Positions 1 through 8,958 of a stretch of 43,197 nt of DNA are shown in pieces. The notes below the pieces were generated by a model. It saw only the letters and a program-made list of their open reading frames with translations. It did no database searches and was not told the origin of the DNA. The DNA is from a bacterium UBP6_UBA1177 (GTDB lineage Bacteria > UBP6 > UBA1177): positions 1 to 43,197 of the forward strand of contig DBYV01000040.1 of assembly GCA_002310995.1 (NCBI GenBank). The letters run 5' to 3'. Both the position numbers and the translations under genes were made by a program. The number at the start of each line of letters is the position of its first letter. Position 1 is the first letter of the stretch.

Positions 1-834
1 ATCGAAGACCTCAAAGCTAACAACTGCACCATCGAAGAAATGGAAGAGTACGAGCCGCACATTGCTGCAGGCAACGTAATTTATGCAGGCGTTGACTATG
101 AAGCTATTCTCCGTCAGGCTGAAAAAGATGTCGACGGCGAACCCGATGTCATCCTCTGGGACGGCGGAAACAACGATTTCCCGTTCTATGATTCAGACCT
201 CAAGATCGTTGTCGTAGATCCTCTCAGACCGGGTCACGAATGCCTCTACTATCCGGGCGAAGTCAATGTTCTTATGGCTGACGTCATCGTCATCAACAAG
301 ATGGACAGCGCAACACCGGAAGACATCGCAACAGTTAAAGCAAACTGCAAGAGACTTGCTCCGAACGCAGTCGTTATCGAAGCTGACTCCGAACTTACCG
401 TTGACGGCGACATCAAAGGAAAGAGAGTCCTCATCGTTGAAGACGGCCCGACACTTACCCACGGCGGCATGAAGACCGGTGCTGCAAAAGTCGCTGCACA
501 GAGAAACGGCGTTAAAGAGATGGTTGACCCGAAACCGGCAGCTGTCGGCAAAATCGCTTTCACCTACAGAAAGTACCCGAACATCGGCGAAGGCATCCTT
601 CCGGCTATGGGATACGGCGAAGAGCAGATGAGAGACCTTGAGACCACGATCAACGCAATTGATGCTGACCTCGTTCTCAGCGGCACCCCGATCGACCTCG
701 GCAGAGTCGTTAAAGTCAACAAACCGATCGTCAGAGTCGGCTATGAACTCGCTCCGAGAGGAAACGGTGCAGAAATGCTCAAGAAAGTTATTGTTGACAA
801 ACTTTTCGGCGGATGCAAAGGCTGCTGCAAATAG
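1..834 (+). CDS. Cyclic 2,3-diphosphoglycerate synthetase-like GTPase (5' end missing)
   Basis: The frame is open from base 1, so the gene begins before the window; 277 residues are visible. The sequence resembles the predicted-GTPase family related to archaeal cyclic 2,3-diphosphoglycerate synthetase. Visible signs are an NKMD guanine-specificity motif at about residues 99-102, the preceding DPLRPGHE segment, and a C-terminal domain with SGTPIDLGRVVKVNKPIVRVGYEL. The P-loop should lie upstream of the window. The protein ends in a small cysteine cluster, GGCKGCCK, which could bind metal. In bacteria the substrate of this family is not settled, so the archaeal name should not be taken as its reaction. 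A strong terminator follows directly, so it need not be cotranscribed with carbamate kinase downstream. Confidence 0.75.
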   Translation: MEDLKANNCTIEEMEEYEPHIAAGNVIYAGVDYEAILRQAEKDVDGEPDVILWDGGNNDFPFYDSDLKIVVVDPLRPGHECLYYPGEVNVLMADVIVINKMDSATPEDIATVKANCKRLAPNAVVIEADSELTVDGDIKGKRVLIVEDGPTLTHGGMKTGAAKVAAQRNGVKEMVDPKPAAVGKIAFTYRKYPNIGEGILPAMGYGEEQMRDLETTINAIDADLVLSGTPIDLGRVVKVNKPIVRVGYELAPRGNGAEMLKKVIVDKLFGGCKGCCK

Positions 835-857
835 TTTTTTGTAACTGATTTTCCTGG

Positions 858-891
858 AAGAGGGGGCTCTTGTCCCCTCTTTCTTTTTTTT
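858..891 (+). terminator. Rho-independent terminator after the GTPase gene
   Basis: A perfect 8-bp stem, AAGAGGGG at 858-865 pairing with CCCCTCTT at 874-881, has an 8-nt loop and is followed by a T-rich tract to 891. It lies 24 bases after the GTPase stop codon and just before the carbamate kinase ribosome binding site. Confidence 0.8.
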
Positions 892-903
892 GATGGAGTT
901 TTT

Positions 904-1842
904 ATGAAAATAGTGATTGCGCTCGGCGGCAATGCCTTGATAAAACCGGGAGACAAAGGAACTGTTGAAGATCAGGAGCGTAACATCCGCGCTTCTATGG
1001 ACGGTATAGTCCAGTTGATAAAGGAAGGACACCAGATTGTAATCACCCACGGAAACGGTCCGCAGGCGGGTGCAAGGCTCATCCGCAACGAAATGGCCGA
1101 GACTGAAGTTTATCCCGATCCGCTCGTCGTATGCGTCGCAGACACGCAGGGCAGCATGGGATACATGATTGAGCAGGGGCTTATGAACTGCCTCAGCAAG
1201 GCAGGATCGCGTGCAAAAGTTGCGACTTTGGTCACTCAGATCGAAGTAAACCCGCTTGATCCGGCATTCAAAAAGCCGACAAAACCGGTAGGTCCTTTCT
1301 ACAATCAGCAGAAAGCTCTTATGAAGATGAAAAATGGCTGGAAAATGGTGGAAGACAGCGGTCGCGGCTACCGCAGAGTAGTTCCTTCACCGATGCCTCT
1401 CAGAGTTCTCAATCCTGAAGCTTTGAACACGCTGCTTGATGCTGGTTTTACCGTTATCACAGGGGGCGGAGGCGGAATTCCGGTCTACAGAAGCAAGGAT
1501 AAATCGGGTTATCAGGGGATCGACGCCGTTATAGATAAAGACCTGGCCAGCGTAATGATCGCAAAAACAATTGATGCCGATATGGTTGTTATCCTTACCG
1601 GTGTTGAAAAGGTTGCTGTAAACTTCAAATCAGATAAGCCGACATGGCTTGATACGATGACTTCTGCCGAAGCTGAAAAATATCTGGCACAGGGTGAATT
1701 CCCGGCTGGAAGTATGGGCCCGAAGATAAAATCGGCTATAGATTTTGTTAAAAACGACCGCAACAAAGTCGTTATAATCACTTCCGAAGACAAGCTTGTT
1801 CCGGCAATGGAAGGCAAGACCGGTACAAGAATTGTTCACTGA
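904..1842 (+). CDS. arcC: Carbamate kinase
   Basis: Catalyses reversible phosphoryl transfer between carbamoyl phosphate and ADP, giving ATP, CO2 and ammonia. It is the last step of arginine-deiminase or purine/allantoin-type fermentation in the cytoplasm. The 312-residue length is typical. The amino acid kinase fold is shown by the N-terminal ALGGNAL (residues 6-12), HGNGPQAG at 49-56, the GGGGGIPV stretch, and the C-terminal GSMGPKIKSAIDF motif. A TGGAG ribosome binding site precedes the ATG. No arginine deiminase or ornithine carbamoyltransferase gene is in the window, so the source of carbamoyl phosphate is unknown. Identification is secure at family level. Confidence 0.95.
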   Translation: MKIVIALGGNALIKPGDKGTVEDQERNIRASMDGIVQLIKEGHQIVITHGNGPQAGARLIRNEMAETEVYPDPLVVCVADTQGSMGYMIEQGLMNCLSKAGSRAKVATLVTQIEVNPLDPAFKKPTKPVGPFYNQQKALMKMKNGWKMVEDSGRGYRRVVPSPMPLRVLNPEALNTLLDAGFTVITGGGGGIPVYRSKDKSGYQGIDAVIDKDLASVMIAKTIDADMVVILTGVEKVAVNFKSDKPTWLDTMTSAEAEKYLAQGEFPAGSMGPKIKSAIDFVKNDRNKVVIITSEDKLVPAMEGKTGTRIVH

Positions 1843-1874
1843 TTCATGTGAAAACTGCATAATAAATTCTTTGT

Positions 1875-1896
1875 TGGAGATGCGCTGGAATCTCCA
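1875..1896 (+). terminator. Weak hairpin after carbamate kinase
   Basis: TGGAGAT at 1875-1881 pairs perfectly with ATCTCCA at 1890-1896 around an 8-nt loop, 33 bases after the arcC stop. No proper T tract follows (TTAAAAAAC), so it may attenuate transcription or protect the 3' end rather than terminate. Confidence 0.3.
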
Positions 1897-1908
1897 TTAA
1901 AAAACTCA

Positions 1909-1936
1909 TGGATTTTCCAAAGAAAACGACTATAAT
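1909..1936 (+). promoter_or_regulatory. Possible promoter for the 613-residue secreted protein
   Basis: A perfect TATAAT (1931-1936) lies 47 bases before the ATG at 1983. The best -35 at 16-bp spacing, TGGATT (1909-1914), is poor. The call rests on the -10 box alone. Confidence 0.3.
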
Positions 1937-1982
1937 AAATAGCTTTGATTTGTTGATTTATGATCTTTAGCAGGAGGTCGGC

Positions 1983-3824
1983 ATGAAACGTTTGTTTTTT
2001 GCTTTAGTTTTCAGTGTGCTTTGTGTATTTTCGCTTGGTGCCATTCCTATCAGTAATATTCCTACATTCGAATATGAAGGAGCTTACGATTACTTTATTC
2101 TGTCGAAGTCACTTCTTGCAAACACCGGCGCTTATTCGACTTACGAGCCGCAGGGCGACACTTCGATTGGAGTTCAGGGAGCGAGCGATTTTCTGCTTGA
2201 AAGCGATATTCCGAAAGATGCTGTTATTGAACAGGCCTTTCTTGTATGGTTTGCTTCGGTTAATGATGCCGACAAAATGATGTTCACCGACAACGAAGTA
2301 ACGCTTATGACTCCCGACGGCGAAGATCACACCGTTACAGCTTCACTTCAGGGAAACTCTGCTTCCCCACAGGGGTTTGAGTTCGAATCATACTATTCAT
2401 CAGGCTATTACTACTATGTTTACAGAGTTGATGTCACCAATATTATCGCAGATTATCAGTATAACAGCGGTGACGGTAATATAAGGTCGCTTGTCGGCGA
2501 GTATAAAGTGAGCGGTGTTGATGATATTTATGACTGCGCGCATAGCGGCAAAAACCACAACTACTGCCAGATGGCAAGCATGATCGGCGGCTGGCAGCTT
2601 ATTCTTGTTTACGGCTCTTCGCAGATCGCAAGAAAAAGACTTTATCTTTACAACGGTCTGACATGGAGTTCAAACACCACTATGAAACCGACGACAATCA
2701 ATATTGCGAACTTCGAGCTTCCCGACAAGGCGGCTGTAAAAGTTTCCTTTGTTACGGCGGATGGTGATAATGTCTTGTCGGCTTCGGAATCTTTGGAAGT
2801 TCAGGGCGGCCTTGCACCGTCAGCGCTTGTTCTTGGCGATGCAGACGGTTCCTGCAACCCGCTTAACCAGCCTTTCAACAGCAAGTTCAGGACTGTAAAC
2901 CACAAAGGCGAGGTTTCTGACTGCCGCGAGGAGCTTTCGTTCGATGTTGACACGTTTTTTCTGCAATACGACGAAAATGTCCCTGACAGCATAATAAATC
3001 CGCATGTCCAGTATGGAACGAATTCAATGAATTTCTACATCAAGACTGGTGCTGACATTGTTCTTACGAACTATGTGATCCTTTCGGTTGATACGCGTCT
3101 TCCTGCATTTGATATCCCGGAGAAAAACGAGAAATTCCTTCTCACTACGACTGGTGAAAACGACAAAGTCTGCAAGGATACCGCTTTTGGCTACCAGATT
3201 GTTGTCGAAAACCATGGACAGGAACCTGCTGAATTTGTTATGGTGAGCGATGTTCTGAGAGATATGCAGACTTATATCCCGGGAACTTTTCAGATAGACT
3301 ACACCGGCACAGGAAAGTGTTTTGAGGATTATCCGGATAACGGCGGATTTCCGCTCCAATCAGGCATTATGGCTGCTGATACGATGGAAATCTGTCAGAA
3401 TGAGTCGAACTGCGAGAGAATTCTCATGCGATTTCTTGTAAAAATGCCTGAAAATTCCCCCAAGAACGCTTCGTTCTCTAATACTGCGCTCATCTGGGAT
3501 TCAAAAACAGGAGAAGAATCGGCTTACAAAACGAATCAGGGGCTTCCTGTCAGAGCAACTTTGGCTTCTCAGTGCGAACCTCTTGACGATGCGGCTGTCA
3601 AGGCAAAACTTTACACGAAAGAGAGTATGACATGCGACGGCAGCAAGGAAGTTCCTGACGATTCCGACACTTCTTCAGACAACAGTGATACTGACAGCGA
3701 CACCTCGCCGTCAAGCGATGAAAATACTCCGGAAGATACCGGAAATGATGAAGATAAATCCGACCAGTCCGGAAATTCTGACAAGGAGGAAGACGATTCC
3801 GGTTGCGTTTTGACACTTATTTAG
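1983..3824 (+). CDS. Secreted protein with DUF11-like domain and SGC-LTLI C-terminus
   Basis: A 613-residue exported protein. Residues 1-19 form a clear signal peptide ending in SLGA. The N-terminal half is a beta-rich domain with Tyr-rich segments and paired cysteines. At about residues 395-445 there is a segment like the DUF11/conserved-repeat domain of bacterial surface proteins (YQIVVENHGQEPAEF...SDVL...YIPGT). From about residue 553 the chain becomes a low-complexity Asp/Ser/Thr/Asn linker and ends in SGCVLTLI. The S8 protease encoded next ends almost identically, which points to shared processing or anchoring. A strong AGGAGGT ribosome binding site precedes the ATG. No enzymatic motif was seen; a surface or adhesive role is an inference. 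Confidence 0.75.
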   Translation: MKRLFFALVFSVLCVFSLGAIPISNIPTFEYEGAYDYFILSKSLLANTGAYSTYEPQGDTSIGVQGASDFLLESDIPKDAVIEQAFLVWFASVNDADKMMFTDNEVTLMTPDGEDHTVTASLQGNSASPQGFEFESYYSSGYYYYVYRVDVTNIIADYQYNSGDGNIRSLVGEYKVSGVDDIYDCAHSGKNHNYCQMASMIGGWQLILVYGSSQIARKRLYLYNGLTWSSNTTMKPTTINIANFELPDKAAVKVSFVTADGDNVLSASESLEVQGGLAPSALVLGDADGSCNPLNQPFNSKFRTVNHKGEVSDCREELSFDVDTFFLQYDENVPDSIINPHVQYGTNSMNFYIKTGADIVLTNYVILSVDTRLPAFDIPEKNEKFLLTTTGENDKVCKDTAFGYQIVVENHGQEPAEFVMVSDVLRDMQTYIPGTFQIDYTGTGKCFEDYPDNGGFPLQSGIMAADTMEICQNESNCERILMRFLVKMPENSPKNASFSNTALIWDSKTGEESAYKTNQGLPVRATLASQCEPLDDAAVKAKLYTKESMTCDGSKEVPDDSDTSSDNSDTDSDTSPSSDENTPEDTGNDEDKSDQSGNSDKEEDDSGCVLTLI

Positions 3825-3850
3825 CTGATGAACTTTTAAGGAGTTGATAG

Positions 3851-5809
3851 ATGAAAAAAATTGCATTGTTTTTTATGGTTTTACTTCCGTTTTTTGTTTC
3901 TGCCGAAAGCCTTTTTTATTATTCAAACGGTAAAAAAATACCTCTTGCCGAAACTTCGGGTTACACATTTATTGACGGCAGAGTTACTAAAAATGCGAAT
4001 GCATTGCCGAAAAATCTCAAGTTCATGCTCAGGCACGAAAACATTTTTCTTTTTGAAAAACTGACTGACGCAAACATCAAGGAATTGAGCCAATACGGGC
4101 ATATTCTTCCTGCCTACAAGAGAAACGGCGGCGAAAAAGTCTATGCCAGCGGTATGATGTTCGTGAAAATTCAGAATGTTTCCGATATCGAAAAATGGTG
4201 CGAATCCAAGGGTTTGAGTTTCGTAAAAAAGTTCAAATACGCTCCTGACTGGTATCTTGTCAAAACAACGGAAAATCCGATCAAAAAATCGGTAGAACTT
4301 GTTGAAAAAAAGATCGCGGCGCAGGCTGAGCCGAGCTTTTTCATGAATTTTGAAAAAAGGACATATATCCCGAACGATACGCTTTTTGCAAACCAGTGGC
4401 ATCTTTACAACGACGGCACGAACACTGCTGTCACCGGTTCCGACAGCACGCATGTCGCCGAAGCATGGGATGTTATGCTCAAAATCAAAGGCGAGCTTGG
4501 CGGTTCTACTGTAAAACTTGCAATAATCGATGACGGTTTCGACCTTACGCACGAAGATTTCCAGGGTCGTTTCCTTGCCGGTCACGACTTTGCCGACGGG
4601 GACGATATGCCGAATCCGGGAGCGCAGGATATGCACGGAACTTCTGTTGCCGGAGTTGCAGGCGGAGCGACTGACAACGGTATCGGTATCGCCGGTGCGT
4701 GTCCCAACTGCCAGCTTATTCCGATAAGAATGAGAATGTCCGGAATAACTTCGCTTGATGCTTCGGCTATCGAGGCTTTTGACTGGGCAGCAAATGCCGG
4801 TGCCGACATAATTTCGAACAGCTGGGGACCTGCCGATAACAGCGGACAGACGGTCGATATGAACCAGACTTTGAAGGATCTTGTTGCAAATATCGCGACA
4901 ACGGGCAGAAACGGGCTTGGAACGATTATTCTTTTTGCTGCAGGAAACGGAGGTGAAAGTATCGAAACTGACGGTTACGCAAGCAACCCGAATGTTTTCG
5001 CGATAGGTGCTACGAAAGCTGACGGTCTGCGCGCATCATACTCCGACTTCGGCAACCCGCTCGACTTTATGGCTTCAAGCTGCGACCTCGATTCTTCGGG
5101 CGGTGACGGCTGGGCAGGCGGCAGCTATATCGACGGAATCTGGACGACTGATAACATGGGAAGTTCTGGCTACAACGCAGGAAACGAGGCTGACGGCGAC
5201 GCGCTTGGCAACTACACGAACAGTTTTGGCGGTACATCTTCCGCATGCCCGCTTGCAGCCGGAATCACAGGTCTTGTCCTTTTTGCAAATCCGAATCTGA
5301 GCAAAGATCAGGTCTACGAAATTTTCAAGGAAACTTCCGACAAAACAGGAGCTGACACTTACGACGGAAACGGCTTCAGCATGAATTACGGCTACGGCAG
5401 AATCAACGCCTGCAAAGCTGTAAAAAGAGCTTTCGAGCTGGCAGAAACAGATGTCTCGGCTATTGAATGCGGCGGTGCTATCAATCAGTCCGATCCGGTT
5501 AATCCAGATCCTGGCGACACCGGTGACACGGGATCTCACGATCCGGCTGATACCGGCGACACTTCGGCAAATCCCCTCTGCGGAAACGGCACGATCGATG
5601 CCAACGAAATATGTGACGGCAACTCTCTGCCGTGCGACCAGCTTGCCGGTGCTCCCAAAAACGGAACGGCAGTATGCGGCACAGACTGCATGAGCTGGGA
5701 CAAATCTGGATGTTACAACGACGGAGAGGGACCATCTGCAGATGTTCCTGAAGATAATACGCCTGTTGTTAAGGACGGAAGTTCAGGCTGTGCTCTTACA
5801 TTGATTTAA
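3851..5809 (+). CDS. Secreted subtilisin-family (S8) serine protease with Cys-rich repeat and SGC-LTLI tail
   Basis: A 652-residue extracellular protease. It has a signal peptide (1-18, ending FVSA), a propeptide-like region to about 175, and an S8 catalytic domain at about 180-530. The catalytic triad is visible: Asp227 in AIIDDG, His262 in MHGTSVAG, Ser463 in GTSSACP. The oxyanion Asn366 lies in AAGNGG. After a DTGDTG-type linker comes a myxobacterial-type cysteine-rich repeat (CGNGTIDANEICDG then CGTDC, about 575-625), and the protein ends in SGCALTLI. It lies 26 bases after the other LTLI-tailed gene, with an AAGGAG ribosome binding site, so the two are probably one operon. Its targets are unknown; degradation of external protein or maturation of envelope proteins is plausible. 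Confidence 0.9.
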   Translation: MKKIALFFMVLLPFFVSAESLFYYSNGKKIPLAETSGYTFIDGRVTKNANALPKNLKFMLRHENIFLFEKLTDANIKELSQYGHILPAYKRNGGEKVYASGMMFVKIQNVSDIEKWCESKGLSFVKKFKYAPDWYLVKTTENPIKKSVELVEKKIAAQAEPSFFMNFEKRTYIPNDTLFANQWHLYNDGTNTAVTGSDSTHVAEAWDVMLKIKGELGGSTVKLAIIDDGFDLTHEDFQGRFLAGHDFADGDDMPNPGAQDMHGTSVAGVAGGATDNGIGIAGACPNCQLIPIRMRMSGITSLDASAIEAFDWAANAGADIISNSWGPADNSGQTVDMNQTLKDLVANIATTGRNGLGTIILFAAGNGGESIETDGYASNPNVFAIGATKADGLRASYSDFGNPLDFMASSCDLDSSGGDGWAGGSYIDGIWTTDNMGSSGYNAGNEADGDALGNYTNSFGGTSSACPLAAGITGLVLFANPNLSKDQVYEIFKETSDKTGADTYDGNGFSMNYGYGRINACKAVKRAFELAETDVSAIECGGAINQSDPVNPDPGDTGDTGSHDPADTGDTSANPLCGNGTIDANEICDGNSLPCDQLAGAPKNGTAVCGTDCMSWDKSGCYNDGEGPSADVPEDNTPVVKDGSSGCALTLI

Positions 5810-5812
5810 TCT

Positions 5813-6616
5813 ATGTTTCGTAAACTTTCAGCATTTTTCAGACTTTACCGCACAGATGTTCTTCTTCTCTCTTTTTTAGCTTTTTTTGCAGGAAGGCTGC
5901 TGGGGAAAAACGAATTTTTATGGTTTTTCCTGATTCAGGCGCTTTTTATTGCACTTTTTCCGTACAATTTCGTCTACACGCTCAATTCTATAACCGATGT
6001 CGTCGAGGATTCGGCAAACAAGCCGTGGAGACCGCTTCCGAGCGGCGTAGTATCGCAGCATGATGCGGTTAAGTGGTTGCTTTTTCTTGGTTTGGGATCG
6101 ATAGCCGGTTCGGTTGTTCTTTTTCAAGGTTGGGAAAAACTTCTTATTTTTTTAGTTCTCCTTTTCGGAGTCGCCTATTCACTGCCGCCTTTGATGCTGA
6201 AAAAACGGGGGATTGTAGCGTGTTTTGTGACTGGAATAGGGATTTCATATCCTATGATTATAGCAGGCGGAATTGATTTTCTTCCATGTTCTCTGAGTCT
6301 TCTTCTCCATGTTCTGGGAGTTACGGCATTAAAGGATCTTTCAGATAGTGAAGGTGATATTCTTGCAGGAAGAAAAAACAGCCGAGACGTTAAAAAGACC
6401 TGCATAATATCAACGGTTTTTATGTTGCTTTCAGCAGCAGGGTTTTTGATTAGTTCTCAGAAAATAGCGCTTATTCTGCCTGTTTCGTCGCTACTTTTGC
6501 TTTTTTTCAGTTTTTTCTTTGTGAAAAAGGATTTTGAAGAGAAGATTTACGGCAGAGTCATTCTACTTACCGGAATAACGGCGGTCATTGCTGTCATTTT
6601 TTTAGGATTTGTTTGA
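5813..6616 (+). CDS. UbiA-family prenyltransferase
   Basis: A 267-residue polytopic membrane protein with about eight hydrophobic helices. Both Asp-rich motifs of the UbiA superfamily are intact. The first is N58-S-I-T-D62-V-V-E-D66 followed by NKPWRPLPSG; the second is D175-L-S-D178-S-E-G-D182. Family members move a polyprenyl group onto an aromatic or sugar acceptor using Mg2+-bound diphosphate. The acceptor cannot be told from sequence; quinone, heme or decaprenyl-phosphoribose type roles are all possible, and no pathway partner is adjacent. The start lies 3 bases after the protease stop with no evident Shine-Dalgarno sequence, suggesting translational coupling. Confidence 0.85.
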   Translation: MFRKLSAFFRLYRTDVLLLSFLAFFAGRLLGKNEFLWFFLIQALFIALFPYNFVYTLNSITDVVEDSANKPWRPLPSGVVSQHDAVKWLLFLGLGSIAGSVVLFQGWEKLLIFLVLLFGVAYSLPPLMLKKRGIVACFVTGIGISYPMIIAGGIDFLPCSLSLLLHVLGVTALKDLSDSEGDILAGRKNSRDVKKTCIISTVFMLLSAAGFLISSQKIALILPVSSLLLLFFSFFFVKKDFEEKIYGRVILLTGITAVIAVIFLGFV

Positions 6617-6666
6617 TAATATCTGGATTTTTTTCTTTTGTTTTTGAAAAACACCTGTTGTATCTA

Positions 6667-6694
6667 TTGTCCAAAACTTGTTTTTGAGTATAAT
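6667..6694 (+). promoter_or_regulatory. Sigma70-type promoter for the TSP3-VWA lipoprotein
   Basis: TTGTCC (6667-6672), a 16-bp spacer and a perfect TATAAT (6689-6694) precede the AAGGAGGT ribosome binding site and the ATG at 6722. Confidence 0.5.
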
Positions 6695-6721
6695 ATTGCG
6701 GTTTTTGAAGGAGGTATCGCT

Positions 6722-8695
6722 ATGAAATATAGATTTTTTGTCATTTTTGTCATGTTACTTTTTGTTTTTGGCTGCGGTTCAGGAGAAAAAGAAAATCCTT
6801 ACGATGAATATGACGGCAACGGCAAAGGAAATGTTGAACAATCGGATGACGAACTGCCTGACAGCGTAAATTCATCGGAAGATGAGAACGAAAACGACCA
6901 GGTAGATCCTGAATGGGCAGCTGCCGATGATGACGGTGACGGACTGACAAACGGCATGGAAGGTAAAGACGATCCCGACGGTGACGGAAAACCGAATTAT
7001 CTTGATGATGACAGTGACGGTGATGGTATTCCTGATTCTGTCGAAGCACCGCGCGGTGTTCCGGTTGATGATGACGGTGACGGAAAACCGAATTATCTTG
7101 ATGATGACAGTGACGGCGACGGTATTCCAGATGCTGTGGAAGGTACCGGAGACGCCGATAGTGACGGAATTCCGAATTATCGTGACGAAGACAGTGACGG
7201 CGACGGAATACTTGATTACTCGGAATGTTTTGATCTCCCCTGTATTGACAGCGACGGTGACGGCGATCCAGATTATCTTGATAGCGACAGCGACAATGAC
7301 GGAATTCCCGATTTGTACGAAGGAATAGATGATGCCGACGGTGACGGACTTCCGAATTTCATAGACGAAGACAGCGACGGTGACGGTATATCGGATTCAG
7401 TAGAGAGCGGTGGTGTGCTTCCTCCGGCAGACAGTGACGGTGACGGAACTTATGACTTCCTCGATTTTGACAGTGACGGTGATGGACTTTCCGATGCGCA
7501 GGAAATGGAGATCGGCACAGATCCGAAACTTTCCGACAGTGACGGTGACGGTTTTGACGACAACAGTGAATTCATTCTTGGCAGCGATCCGAACGATCCT
7601 GAAAGCGTAATACCGGAAGATGCTTTCTATGTTATGCTTCCGTACAACGGCGAACCTGTCGTTCAGCACCTTAATTTCAGCACTGATATTCAGAAAGTTG
7701 ATGTTTTGATTCTTGTTGACCTTTCAGGTTCAATGATGGAAGAACACGCCAATCTGAAAGAAGGAATAAAATCAACGATTATTGACGGAGTACACAGCGA
7801 AATCCCCGATTCAGCTTTCGGTCTTGTCAAATTCGGGACTCTCGGGCATGATCCATATGTTCTTGCTCAGCCGATCACGCTGGATGCCGATGCGGTAAAA
7901 AGCGCTGTTGACGGAATTGCTGTAAGTGGCGGCTCGGATGAATATCAAAATTTCGCACTCTGGGCAGCGGCAAGCGGCGAATACAGATATGAAAAAATCA
8001 GAATCGAAGGCGGTTTGTTTAGTACCTGCAGTGGCGGTTCAAATGAAGGTATCACATCAAACCCGCCTGATTGTTCCGCTTATCCCGGCAGTATCGGAGG
8101 AGCATGCTTTAGACCTGAATCCCTGCCGATATTCATCATGGCAAGCGACGAAAGTTTCGGCGATGATGATTTTTGTGAATGGAAAGAGGGTTCAAGAACG
8201 ACCAGAGACATGGCTATCGCAAAGATGAATGCGATAAATGCAAAGTTCATCGGTCTTGATTCAGGTAATTCAACAAGTGATTTTAACTATATTTCGGACG
8301 GAACTGGTTCCAACGACGGGGCCGGAAACCGTTTCAACTTCACTGTAAATGCTGACGGAACGGGATTCTCGCAGGCGATAGTTGATGCTGTTGTTTCACT
8401 TACAAACAATATTCAGATAGATATCACCACGAAAGTAAAGCATGTTCCCAACGAATACGGCCTTGAAGATACGACGAAATTTATAAAGTCAATAACTCCC
8501 GAGACTTTCCCGGATGTTAAACCAGGTCAGCAGGTTACTTTTGACGTAACGTTTGAAAATACTTTCTATCAGAACGATTCTTATGAATCGAAAGTCTTTA
8601 CCGCAACAATAAGCGTTCTCGGCGACGGAGCATTCCTCGATATGAGAGATGTTGTCATCGTTGTTCCGGGGCGCGACTACAACGGTCAGCAGTAG
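6722..8695 (+). CDS. Lipoprotein with thrombospondin type 3 repeats and VWA domain
   Basis: A 657-residue surface or periplasmic lipoprotein. The start at 6722 is chosen because GGAGGT lies just upstream and the product then begins with a lipoprotein signal ending LFVFGC (Cys19); the frame is open further upstream but without a signal. An acidic linker is followed by about eight to ten Ca2+-binding thrombospondin type 3 repeats of DSDGDGIPD type (about residues 70-295). A von Willebrand factor A domain with an intact MIDAS motif D333-L-S-G-S begins near residue 326. A beta-rich tail follows. It probably binds a protein or matrix ligand through a metal ion at the cell surface. Preceded by its own promoter; transcribed alone. 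Confidence 0.85.
   Translation: MKYRFFVIFVMLLFVFGCGSGEKENPYDEYDGNGKGNVEQSDDELPDSVNSSEDENENDQVDPEWAAADDDGDGLTNGMEGKDDPDGDGKPNYLDDDSDGDGIPDSVEAPRGVPVDDDGDGKPNYLDDDSDGDGIPDAVEGTGDADSDGIPNYRDEDSDGDGILDYSECFDLPCIDSDGDGDPDYLDSDSDNDGIPDLYEGIDDADGDGLPNFIDEDSDGDGISDSVESGGVLPPADSDGDGTYDFLDFDSDGDGLSDAQEMEIGTDPKLSDSDGDGFDDNSEFILGSDPNDPESVIPEDAFYVMLPYNGEPVVQHLNFSTDIQKVDVLILVDLSGSMMEEHANLKEGIKSTIIDGVHSEIPDSAFGLVKFGTLGHDPYVLAQPITLDADAVKSAVDGIAVSGGSDEYQNFALWAAASGEYRYEKIRIEGGLFSTCSGGSNEGITSNPPDCSAYPGSIGGACFRPESLPIFIMASDESFGDDDFCEWKEGSRTTRDMAIAKMNAINAKFIGLDSGNSTSDFNYISDGTGSNDGAGNRFNFTVNADGTGFSQAIVDAVVSLTNNIQIDITTKVKHVPNEYGLEDTTKFIKSITPETFPDVKPGQQVTFDVTFENTFYQNDSYESKVFTATISVLGDGAFLDMRDVVIVVPGRDYNGQQ
6977..7136 (+). 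repeat. Near-identical direct repeat inside the TSP3 region
   Basis: A block of about 60 bases starting GACGGTGACGG at 6977 recurs at 7073, an offset of 96 bases or 32 codons, with only a few, mostly synonymous differences. The remaining TSP3 units to about 7600 are more diverged. This suggests recent duplication of one 32-residue unit. Confidence 0.7.
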
Positions 8696-8846
8696 TTATT
8701 CACTGATTTTTTCTTTTGACAGCAAAGAAACATCTGTCCAGTTTTTGTTTACCACTATAAATTGTAACTGATTGAAAAACTTATGCAATTTTTTGAAAAT
8801 TCACACAATCAAAAATTGAAATTTTTCATAAATCTATTTTCTATTA

Positions 8847-8867
8847 TATAAAAATTTGATTTTTATA
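8847..8867. repeat. Perfect AT-only inverted repeat in an AT-rich intergenic region
   Basis: TATAAAAAT (8847-8855) and ATTTTTATA (8859-8867) are perfect 9-bp arms around TTG. It lies in the very AT-rich gap 8696-8958, which also has a shorter AAAAAT/ATTTTT pair at 8811-8826. It could be an operator or UP-like element for the following operon; no T-tract terminator or clean -35/-10 pair was found here. Confidence 0.45.
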
Positions 8868-8958
8868 AAAAATAATATATTTATTTCTATGTTATGTTAC
8901 TTGTGTATTTGGAATTTATGAATTGATTTTAGTTTTTGAATTGGTTAAAATCTTTATA

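Noticed and set aside
6638..6721. Upstream extension of the TSP3-VWA lipoprotein
   Set aside because: The frame is open but would bury the lipoprotein signal and overlap the promoter; GGAGGT points to ATG 6722.
6928..7600. Regular short repeats that look CRISPR-like at first sight
   Set aside because: The periodicity is codon-based and encodes DSDGDG thrombospondin type 3 units; there are no unique spacers between fixed repeats.
8716..8761. TTGACA at 8716 with TATAAA at 8756 as a promoter
   Set aside because: The spacing is 34 bp, far outside the 16-18 bp range.
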